Below, piece after piece: positions 1 to 6,405 of a stretch of 12,098 nt of DNA. Positions within the stretch are counted from its first letter, which is position 1. Every line of letters starts with the position of its first letter. A model generated the notes under the pieces. The model was given only the letters and a program-made list of their open reading frames with translations. It had not been told where the DNA came from and made no database searches. Source of the DNA: Euryarchaeota archaeon UBA125 (GTDB lineage: Archaea; Thermoplasmatota; Poseidoniia; Poseidoniales; Thalassarchaeaceae); assembly GCA_002502625.1 (NCBI GenBank), contig DAPV01000065.1, positions 1-12,098 on the forward strand, read 5' to 3'. Made by a program: the position numbers and the translations under genes.

Positions 1-1
1 C

Positions 2-1363
2 AAAGGTAACTTCAATTTGAGGAATACCTCTTCTTGCAGCTGGAATACCTGTGAGATGAAACATACCGAGAGTGATATTGTCTTTAGCAAACTCTCTTTC
101 ACCTTGAAGAACGTGTATTTCTACTGCCGGTTGATTATCTGCTGCTGTGCTAAAAACTTCGGAGCGTTTGCTCGGGATAGTTGTATTCCGCTCGATCATG
201 GTGGTAGTTACACCGCCCAAAGTTTCGATTCCAAGTGTTAGAGGAGTTACATCAAGAAGTAGAACGTCGGTTACACCCTCATCTCCGACGATGATTCCTG
301 CTTGAAGGGCCGCACCTACTGCGACTGCTTCATCAGGATTGATTCCTTTGAATGGAGCTTTACCTACTTCGTTTTCAATAGCAGTTTGAACTGCAGGAAT
401 TCTTGTAGATCCACCAACTAAAATTACTTTGTCAACTTCTCCTTTATTCAATCCAGCATCCTTCATTGCTTGTCTTGTTGGCTTCATTGTTCGTTTAATT
501 AAATCTGAAACCAAATCTTCGAATTTAGCACGAGTAATAGAAATATCCAGATGTTCTGGTTGTCCATCTCTCATTGTAATAAATGGTAGATTGACATTCG
601 CAGATTGCGTTTGAGATAACTCTATCTTCGCTTTTTCAGCTGCTTCTCGAATCCGACTCATTGCTTGCAAATCTTTTTCTAAATCAATTCCAGTATTCTT
701 CTTAAATTCTGAAACAAGATAGTCAACGATTTTATGATCAAAGTCATCTCCACCTAGACGATTATCTCCAGATGTTGCTTTAACTTCGATTTGTGGTTGG
801 CCATCAACTTGGTAAATTTCTAGGACGGAAACATCAAAAGTTCCTCCACCTAAGTCGTATACGAGTATAGTTTGATCATCATCTTTGTCTACACCATAAG
901 CAAGAGCAGCAGCAGTAGGCTCATTGATGATTCTTAGAACATCTAGTCCCGCAATTCTGCCTGCATCTTTAGTTGCTTTTCGTTGTGCATCACTGAAATA
1001 AGCTGGGCAAGTAATTACTGCTTGTTTGACTTCTTTCCCAAGATAATCTTCAGCATCTGCTTTCAATTTCTGTAAAATAAATGCAGAAATCTCTTGAGGA
1101 GTATAGGTTTCATCATCAATTTTTTGAGACCAATCAGTGCCCATTTCTCTTTTTACTGATAATACGGTTTTTTCAGAATTTGTTACAGCTTGTCTTTTTG
1201 CAGTAACACCAACTAATCTTTCATTTTCTTTAGTAAAAGCAACTACACTCGGAGTGGTTCTTGCCCCCTCAGAATTTGCAATCACTACTGGCTGCCCACC
1301 TTCTAAGGTAGCTACACAACTGTTTGTCGTTCCTAGGTCTATTCCAATTACAGGTCCACTCAT
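2..1363 (-). CDS. dnaK: Hsp70 chaperone DnaK (C-terminus cut by window edge)
   Basis: Cytoplasmic ATP-driven Hsp70 chaperone that binds and releases unfolded proteins, normally with DnaJ and GrpE. I translated 454 residues before the window ends; the family is usually 600-640 aa, so the last part of the substrate-binding domain is missing. Visible motifs are the phosphate-1 loop IGIDLGTTNS (6-15), INEPTAAALAYG (146-157), DLGGGTFDVS (170-179), the adenosine motif VGGSTRIP (316-323) and the interdomain linker VLLLDVTPLTLGIET (367-381). Between residues 70 and 92 it reads SVKREMGTDW then TPQEIS, so it lacks the roughly 23-residue insert of Gram-negative DnaK. It matches the Gram-positive/archaeal form, which archaea are thought to have acquired from bacteria. 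The ATG at 1363 has a strong GGAGGA site 7 nt upstream. The hsp20-like gene ends 14 nt upstream, so the two are almost certainly cotranscribed. Confidence 0.97.
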   Translation of the reverse strand, partial: MSGPVIGIDLGTTNSCVATLEGGQPVVIANSEGARTTPSVVAFTKENERLVGVTAKRQAVTNSEKTVLSVKREMGTDWSQKIDDETYTPQEISAFILQKLKADAEDYLGKEVKQAVITCPAYFSDAQRKATKDAGRIAGLDVLRIINEPTAAALAYGVDKDDDQTILVYDLGGGTFDVSVLEIYQVDGQPQIEVKATSGDNRLGGDDFDHKIVDYLVSEFKKNTGIDLEKDLQAMSRIREAAEKAKIELSQTQSANVNLPFITMRDGQPEHLDISITRAKFEDLVSDLIKRTMKPTRQAMKDAGLNKGEVDKVILVGGSTRIPAVQTAIENEVGKAPFKGINPDEAVAVGAALQAGIIVGDEGVTDVLLLDVTPLTLGIETLGGVTTTMIERNTTIPSKRSEVFSTAADNQPAVEIHVLQGEREFAKDNITLGMFHLTGIPAARRGIPQIEVTF

Positions 1364-1370
1364 TTTTTAT

Positions 1371-1376
1371 TCCTCC
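1371..1376 (-). promoter_or_regulatory. Strong Shine-Dalgarno site of dnaK
   Basis: GGAGGA on the minus strand, 7 nt before the dnaK ATG (1363-1361) and just after the TAA stop of the upstream gene (1380-1378). It is the strongest ribosome binding site in the window. It supports both the dnaK start and translation of dnaK as the second gene of an operon. Confidence 0.85.
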
Positions 1377-1377
1377 A

Positions 1378-1983
1378 TTATTCAATTTCGATATTTCCAT
1401 CAATGCTTAATTCAATATCTAAAATACCATTATTCAAATCCCATGAAATCACTTCTTTTGCGACTCTTTCAAGATCTAGTTTTCGAAATGGTCGTAATTG
1501 ATTCTCTTTGATAATTTGTAAGATAGTGCCGCCATCGGTAAGTGTCAAATCCAAATTATCATTTTCTACATTGTCGTGAGTTAAATCAATTGTAATGTGC
1601 ATTTTTGAGTTCCAAATATGAATATCTACCTCTAACTCTTCTCCTAATTCTGAGTCATTATTTTTATTTTGAGTAGGGGTTTCAACGGTTACTGTCTTTG
1701 GTTGAACATCAACTTTGAATCCCATTGTTCCCAAAAGATCTCCTATTTCTCCTCCGTTACTCATCATAGAGCCAATTGCCTTTGCTAAAGCATCCATGTT
1801 TGCTTGAGCATCTATTGCAATATCGCCGGATTCTAATTTTTCCATATCAATTCCCATTCCTTCAAATTGACCACGAATTTGATTCATTAGACCCATTAAT
1901 TGATCTCTCGTCATCTCCATTCCAAGTTGATTGAACATAGAAAGTAGTTGATCAATCAAACTATCTTCCCATTCTTCGCTCAT
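1378..1983 (-). CDS. Hsp20/alpha-crystallin-like protein with Met-rich N-terminus
   Basis: A 201-residue protein upstream of dnaK in the same operon. Residues 116-201 resemble an alpha-crystallin (small heat shock protein) domain: a strand pattern around MHITIDLTHDNVENDNLDLTL, then RKLDLERVAKEV, then NNGILDIELS (184-193), which matches the family's NGVLxVxL signature. The end reads IEI (198-200), like the C-terminal I-x-I motif that links subunits. Residues 1-88 look helical and carry 12 methionines; this part is unlike standard small Hsps, and I do not recognise it. The linker at 95-115 is polar and probably disordered. It is not GrpE, whose long coiled coil and C-terminal domain are absent. 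An in-frame start at 2034 would add 17 residues, but that codon lies inside the AT-rich promoter. The ATG at 1983 has GGTGAT three bases upstream, in archaeal SD register. A holdase role beside DnaK is inference. Confidence 0.72.
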   Translation of the reverse strand: MSEEWEDSLIDQLLSMFNQLGMEMTRDQLMGLMNQIRGQFEGMGIDMEKLESGDIAIDAQANMDALAKAIGSMMSNGGEIGDLLGTMGFKVDVQPKTVTVETPTQNKNNDSELGEELEVDIHIWNSKMHITIDLTHDNVENDNLDLTLTDGGTILQIIKENQLRPFRKLDLERVAKEVISWDLNNGILDIELSIDGNIEIE

Positions 1984-1986
1984 AAA

Positions 1987-2022
1987 ATCACCACTATACA
2001 ACCTCGAGTTGTAATGTGCGAT
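1987..2022 (-). promoter_or_regulatory. Dyad/hairpin covering the SD of the hsp20-like/dnaK operon
   Basis: A perfect inverted repeat, TACAAC-N5-GTTGTA (1997-2013), lies 13 bases before the ATG at 1983. In the minus-strand RNA it makes a 6-bp stem with loop UCGAG. Beyond a 2x2 internal loop pairing can continue: AUCGCAC (2022-2016) with GUG-G-UGAU (1994-1987, one bulged G and one G-U pair). This buries the GGUGAU ribosome binding site. It could be an RNA thermometer-like switch, or a DNA operator overlapping the transcription start. The RNA model needs transcription to begin upstream of 2022, which is not certain from the promoter positions. Confidence 0.4.
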
Positions 2023-2030
2023 AGTACCTA

Positions 2031-2046
2031 CCATATATCAATATTC
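2031..2046. promoter_or_regulatory. AT-rich core promoter region between hsp20-like gene and thermosome
   Basis: The 136-bp divergent spacer (1984-2119) has one AT-rich block, containing ATATAT (2033-2038) and TCAATATTC (2038-2046). On the minus strand a TATA box here would start RNA around 2010-2017, giving the hsp20-like gene a leader with an SD. On the plus strand it would start RNA near 2065-2070, leaving the thermosome a roughly 50-nt leader. No other TATA-like site stands out. Placement rests on base composition and typical archaeal spacing only. Confidence 0.35.
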
Positions 2047-2119
2047 GTAAAACCTTAGATTTCTCAAATCAAGTTAGCACATTGGGTTCAAGTGGAACAC
2101 CCCGGTCGCTTGTCTATCC

Positions 2120-3727
2120 ATGGCTAGTAGGGAGCACGAGAGAATCCTTCAGGATACTGAGCGAGAGCAAGGAAACACTGCATTTCGAAATAATGTCAAA
2201 GCAGCCCTTGCTCTAGCCAATGCGGTTAGGTCTACGTTAGGCCCGCTTGGTCTAGATAAAATGTTGATTTCTGATGTAGGTGATGTACAAGTAACCAATG
2301 ATGGAGTTACTGTTTTGGAAGCTGCAAAGGTCGAACATCCTACTGCAAAAATGCTGATTGACACTTCTACTACTCAGGATGCAGAGGCACACGATGGGAC
2401 TACTAGTGCTATTGTATTGACAGCAGAATTGTTGTTGAATGCGTTAGATTGGATTGATCGAGGGATTCATCCATCTGTTTTAACAAAAGGATACAGGATG
2501 TCATTAGACTATGCCTTATCGGAAATTGAATCTATTTCAAGATCTTCAGATGTCGATGACCTTATTCGAGTGGTAGGAACGAGTTTATCAGGAAAAATAA
2601 GCGAAGATACGCGAACTAGCCTTTCTGAATTAGCAGTTGACGCTGCTAAGATAGCGTACAAGCGTTCGAATCGTGAATCGATTGACCCTAATGATATCAA
2701 GAGAATTACTATTCGGGGAGGGGGTGTTTCTGATTCAGAAAGAATTGATGGAATTATAATGCGAAAAACTCGTCTTGATTCTCAGACACCTGCTAAATTG
2801 GCAGCAGGAAAGGTATTAATTTTAGATGGCGGATTGGATCCTAAAGAATTGTCGTTAGATGCTTCAATTCGCATAACAGAACCTGGAATGTTAGCACGAT
2901 TTATTGAACGTCAGAAAAAGGAATTACAAGACAGAGTACAAGCAATAGCAGATGTCGGAACCAATTTGTTAATTGTTAGAGATGGAGTCAATGATGATGC
3001 AATTCCTATGCTTCGTAAGGCAGGAATAGTAACTTATCGCAGAGTTGAAAGAGATGATTTGGAACTAATTGCAAGAGCTTGCGGAGCTAGTATTATTCGA
3101 GATACTAGAGGAATAGATTCAGATTCTTTAGGAAATTTTGAATCAGTAAAAGAAGAAAGTTGGGAGTCAGTTGATCATGTAAGAATTCATGGTTCTGTAG
3201 GGTCAGGTCAAACTGTGATTATTCGAGGTTCTACTCAATCTATTCTTGAAGAAACAATGAGAGCATTTGATGATGCAATTGGTGTAGCTTGTGGACTTGT
3301 AGAAGATTCATCGATACTTCCAGGAGGCGGTGCAATTCAAATCGCTCTTGCTCGAAGGTTGAGATCATTTTCGACTACAGTTCCGGGCCGTGAACAATTA
3401 GCGATTGAGGCATATGCAGCAGCGATGGAATGTATCCCTCGTGCTTTGTCTGAAAATGCTGGATTAGATGGGTTAGATAGAATTCTTGAGATTACTGCTG
3501 CCCAAGCATCAAATGACAATGATTGGTTGGGCCTTGATGTAACTGATAGAAGCGTCTATGACATGTATGAAAGGGGAATATTAGAACCTGTTCGAACAAC
3601 TCGTCAAGCTCTTATTGGAGCTACAGAATCAGCGATTTCAGTACTTCGGATTGGTGATATACTATGGGCAAAACAAGACCCTCAAACTCCAGATTGGCAA
3701 TCAGAACTCAATCAAGATGATGATTAA
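2120..3727 (+). CDS. Thermosome (group II chaperonin) subunit, diverged
   Basis: Subunit of the archaeal double-ring ATP-dependent folding chamber, related to eukaryotic CCT. It has 535 residues, near the usual 540-550. Equatorial motifs: LGPLGLDKML (40-49; usually GPKGMDKML), NDGVTVL (60-66), HDGTT (91-95), PGGGA (401-405), GREQLAIEAYAAAMECIPRA (423-442), LSENAGLD (443-450) and EPVRTTRQALIGATE (489-503). The nucleotide-handling aspartates D61, D92 and the ATPase aspartate in RAFDDA (D385) are kept. The apical domain spans roughly 210-340. Oddities: His replaces the first Gly of the near-universal GDGTT, and the Gly/Met-rich C-terminal tail is replaced by the acidic end NQDDD. No SD is visible before the ATG. 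It is divergent from the hsp20-like/dnaK operon, so shared heat regulation is plausible. Its stop overlaps that of the convergent threonine dehydrogenase gene. Confidence 0.96.
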   Translation: MASREHERILQDTEREQGNTAFRNNVKAALALANAVRSTLGPLGLDKMLISDVGDVQVTNDGVTVLEAAKVEHPTAKMLIDTSTTQDAEAHDGTTSAIVLTAELLLNALDWIDRGIHPSVLTKGYRMSLDYALSEIESISRSSDVDDLIRVVGTSLSGKISEDTRTSLSELAVDAAKIAYKRSNRESIDPNDIKRITIRGGGVSDSERIDGIIMRKTRLDSQTPAKLAAGKVLILDGGLDPKELSLDASIRITEPGMLARFIERQKKELQDRVQAIADVGTNLLIVRDGVNDDAIPMLRKAGIVTYRRVERDDLELIARACGASIIRDTRGIDSDSLGNFESVKEESWESVDHVRIHGSVGSGQTVIIRGSTQSILEETMRAFDDAIGVACGLVEDSSILPGGGAIQIALARRLRSFSTTVPGREQLAIEAYAAAMECIPRALSENAGLDGLDRILEITAAQASNDNDWLGLDVTDRSVYDMYERGILEPVRTTRQALIGATESAISVLRIGDILWAKQDPQTPDWQSELNQDDD

Positions 3728-4674
3728 TTTTCTAAATTAGTAATCATTTCATCTACTATTCGATCCAGATTGAATCTTGGAATCCATCCCCATTCTTTCT
3801 TAGCTATGTCATCTTCAATTTCATCAGGCCAAGAATCTGCATATGTTTGCCTAATATCTGGATTGAATGTACACTTAAAGTCAGGTAAATGCCGTTGAAT
3901 ACTTTTTACTAATTCTCCAACTGTAAACGAACATCCAGATATATTGTATCCTCCTCTTGAATCACTTAATTGTTCTAAGGGGTAATCCATCAACTCTATT
4001 GTTGCCCGAATTGCATCATCCATATACATCATTGGCAATTTTGTATCTTCTCGAACAAAACATTCGTAATGTCCATTTTTTAGAGCATGGTGAAAAATTT
4101 CTACTGCATAATCTGTAGTTCCTCCACCAGCAGGCGCTTTGTATGAAATTAGACCTGGATATCGAATCCCTCTCATATCAATCCCAGAAGTCATTGCTAA
4201 TTGTTCGCCAACAACCTTTGTTTTTCCATAAACTGTAGAGGGATTTAGCGGGGTTTTTTGAGGAGCAATATTTGGACAATCTGGACCAAAAACAGCAATA
4301 GATGATGGGGAAAATAATCTTGCATTATTTTTTTTCGCTGCTTCAATCACATTTTCTAATCCAATTACATTGATATTCCAACATAATTCTGGATTTTTTT
4401 CTCCAGTAGCAGATAATAATGCTGCTAAATGATAGATTTCAGTGATTCCTTGTTCAATTACCAATTTATGAATTTCTTTTTTATCCATTACATCAAGAAT
4501 TTGACACCCTTCTGCTTTTCGAATATCTGTAGCTATCACTGCCTCATGTCCATGTTTTTGTTGCAATGCTTCTACCAATTCGGTTCCTATTTGGCCTAAT
4601 GCTCCGGTGACTAGGACTCGTCCACTTGGTCGGTCCATGGCTATAGACATCGGACTAGATACTTGATGATTCAT
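3724..4674 (-). CDS. tdh: L-threonine 3-dehydrogenase, short-chain (epimerase-like) type
   Basis: NAD-dependent oxidation of L-threonine to 2-amino-3-ketobutyrate, the first step of threonine breakdown to glycine and acetyl-CoA; cytoplasmic. It has 316 residues in an extended short-chain dehydrogenase fold, unlike the zinc-dependent bacterial Tdh. The Rossmann motif TGALGQIG is at 23-30, the NAD-ribose Asp in TDI at 49-51, a catalytic Ser in FSPSSIAVFG (121-130) and Y149-x3-K153 in STVYGKTK. The family-specific stretches are RYPGLISYKAPAGGGTTDYA (171-190), LPMMYMDDAIRATIELM (213-229) and RQTYADSWPDEIEDD (275-289). These separate it from UDP-glucose epimerases. The chosen ATG at 4674 lies about 27 bp from a TATA-like box, suggesting a leaderless mRNA. 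ATGs at 4650 and 4635 would also leave the Rossmann fold whole. The partner lyase gene (kbl) is not in the window. Confidence 0.93.
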   Translation of the reverse strand: MNHQVSSPMSIAMDRPSGRVLVTGALGQIGTELVEALQQKHGHEAVIATDIRKAEGCQILDVMDKKEIHKLVIEQGITEIYHLAALLSATGEKNPELCWNINVIGLENVIEAAKKNNARLFSPSSIAVFGPDCPNIAPQKTPLNPSTVYGKTKVVGEQLAMTSGIDMRGIRYPGLISYKAPAGGGTTDYAVEIFHHALKNGHYECFVREDTKLPMMYMDDAIRATIELMDYPLEQLSDSRGGYNISGCSFTVGELVKSIQRHLPDFKCTFNPDIRQTYADSWPDEIEDDIAKKEWGWIPRFNLDRIVDEMITNLEN

Positions 4675-4697
4675 ACTAACCTAAGACGATTTTTGAC

Positions 4698-4706
4698 TCA
4701 ATATTC
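4698..4706. promoter_or_regulatory. Shared, centred TATA-like box for tdh and pyrG
   Basis: TCAATATTC. The palindromic core AATATT (4700-4705) is centred at 4702.5, while the 57-bp gap between the chosen tdh and pyrG starts (4675-4731) is centred at 4703. The box is thus 28-30 bp from each ATG, the spacing of a leaderless archaeal promoter in both directions. No SD precedes pyrG and only a weak AGGT precedes tdh. The same nonamer occurs at 2038-2046. Confidence 0.4.
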
Positions 4707-4731
4707 TGACAACGTTCATAGGCCAACGCGG

Positions 4732-6405
4732 ATGGCTGAAAACCCCGTTGATTGTATGAAGTACATCGTAGTCTCGGGGGGCGTTCTCAGTGGAATTGGT
4801 AAAGGAGTCACTGCAAGTAGCATTGGAGTTTTGATGAAATCTCTTGAATTTCGTGTGACTGCTATAAAGATAGATCCTTACTTGAATTCTGATGCCGGAA
4901 CTATGAGTCCCTTTGAACACGGTGAAGTTTTTGTTTTGGATGATGGCGGCGAAGTAGATCTTGATTTGGGAAATTATGAACGATTTCTAGATATTACACT
5001 AAATCGAGATAACAATTTGACTACTGGTAAGGTTTACTCTTCAGTTATTGAGAGAGAAAGAAAAGGAGATTATTTGGGGAAAACCGTTCAGGTAGTTCCA
5101 CATATCACTAATGAGATTCAAGATAGAATCGAACGAATAGCACATACGCCATCAGATGGTAGTGACGATACTCCTGATATTTGTGTTATTGAATTAGGTG
5201 GTACTGTAGGAGATATTGAATCAGCCCCATTCGTTGAAGCACTTCGTCAATTTCAATTCCGAGTAGGTCGAGAAAATATTTGTTTCTTGCACGTTAGTCT
5301 TGTTCCAGTAATCGGAGTAGTAGGTGAACAAAAGACAAAACCTACTCAACATTCAGTCAAGGGTCTAATGGCATCTGGGATTCAACCTGATTTCTTAGTA
5401 TGTAGATCATCAGAACCAATCTTACCTGAAGTTAAAACAAAACTCTCACTCTTTTGTCATGTTTCTGAATCTTCAGTATTCAGTGCTCATGATGTTTCGA
5501 ACATTTACCGTGTACCTATGATGCTAGAAGAGCAAGGTGCGACAACAGAGATCTGTCAACGTCTAAATCTAGAGATTTCAACAGAACGTCCTCTGGTTGA
5601 AGAATGGGCTAATCTTGCTCAAAGGATGGATGAGCTAAGTGGGGATGTACATATTGCAATGGTTGGGAAATACACAGGACTTTCCGATTCATATCTTAGT
5701 GTAATTAAAGCATTGAACCATTCCGCTCTTGCAGAAGGAGTAAATTTGTATATTGACTGGGTAGAAGCATCAGATTTAGAACCATCAAATCAAGGACAAG
5801 ATGCCTATTCAAAATCATGGAATTTAGTTAAGGGTGCTAATGGTATACTTGTTCCAGGAGGTTTTGGAGATCGTGGAATTGAAGGAAAAATACTTGCAGC
5901 ACAATTTGCAAGAGAGAATAATATCCCCTATCTTGGAGTGTGTTTAGGATTACAAATTGCCACAATTGAATTTGCAAGAAATGTTCTAGGATTGGCTGGG
6001 GCCAATAGTACTGAATTCGATGAAGATACGCCTTATCCTACTGTAATTTTCATGCCTGAAGGAAGCAAAACTCACATGGGCGGTACAATGCGATTAGGCA
6101 GTCGTCAAACGAATTTACAGACTACAGATTGTGCAGCTTATCGTTTGTACAATGGAGTAATGGAAATTCATGAACGTCATCGACATAGATATGAGGTAAA
6201 TCCAGATATGGTAGAGGATTTAGAAGCCGCAGGCCTACGATTTGTAGGTAGAGATACCGAGGGAGAGAGAATGGAAATCTTAGAAATGTCTAATCATCCT
6301 TATTTCTTCGCGACTCAATATCATCCTGAATTTAAGAGTAGACCAAATCGCCCAAGCCCACCTTTCCACGGATTAATCAAAGCCGCCCTTGGTAGGGAAG
6401 TCTAA
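4732..6405 (+). CDS. pyrG: CTP synthase (glutamine-hydrolysing), eukaryote-like
   Basis: Makes CTP from UTP, ATP and glutamine (or ammonia), the last step of pyrimidine nucleotide synthesis; cytoplasmic, tetrameric. From this start it has 557 residues; from the conserved MKYIVVSGG (ATG at 4756) it has 549. In the 549-residue numbering the synthetase P-loop is SGGVLSGIGKG (7-17). The glutamine amidotransferase domain holds PGGFGDRG, nucleophile Cys396 in GVCLGLQ, and His523/Glu525 in QYHPEF, so both halves look active. The synthetase half carries VLDDGGEVDLDLGNYERFLD, DNNLTTGKVY and RKGDYLGKTVQVVPHIT. As I recall them, these match human CTPS, whereas typical bacteria and archaea have VTxDGAETDLDLGHYERF. 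The start at 4732 fits a leaderless message from the box at 4698-4706; 4756 is the alternative. The 3' end abuts the surface-protein gene directly. Confidence 0.97.
   Translation: MAENPVDCMKYIVVSGGVLSGIGKGVTASSIGVLMKSLEFRVTAIKIDPYLNSDAGTMSPFEHGEVFVLDDGGEVDLDLGNYERFLDITLNRDNNLTTGKVYSSVIERERKGDYLGKTVQVVPHITNEIQDRIERIAHTPSDGSDDTPDICVIELGGTVGDIESAPFVEALRQFQFRVGRENICFLHVSLVPVIGVVGEQKTKPTQHSVKGLMASGIQPDFLVCRSSEPILPEVKTKLSLFCHVSESSVFSAHDVSNIYRVPMMLEEQGATTEICQRLNLEISTERPLVEEWANLAQRMDELSGDVHIAMVGKYTGLSDSYLSVIKALNHSALAEGVNLYIDWVEASDLEPSNQGQDAYSKSWNLVKGANGILVPGGFGDRGIEGKILAAQFARENNIPYLGVCLGLQIATIEFARNVLGLAGANSTEFDEDTPYPTVIFMPEGSKTHMGGTMRLGSRQTNLQTTDCAAYRLYNGVMEIHERHRHRYEVNPDMVEDLEAAGLRFVGRDTEGERMEILEMSNHPYFFATQYHPEFKSRPNRPSPPFHGLIKAALGREV

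Noticed and set aside
1137..1511. Plus-strand open frame opposite dnaK and the hsp20-like gene
   Set aside because: It spans two well-supported minus-strand genes and their intergenic SD, with no family resemblance.
1984..2034. 17-codon N-terminal extension of the hsp20-like gene
   Set aside because: Its start codon lies in the AT-rich promoter block and it has no SD. The ATG at 1983 has a well-placed GGTGAT.
2086..2098. GTTC-N5-GAAC inverted repeat upstream of the thermosome
   Set aside because: Arms of four bases are expected by chance in a gap of this size, and nothing about its position adds support.
4663..4731. 23-codon N-terminal extension of CTP synthase
   Set aside because: It overlaps the tdh start, crosses the shared TATA-like box, and the family begins at MKYIVVSGG.
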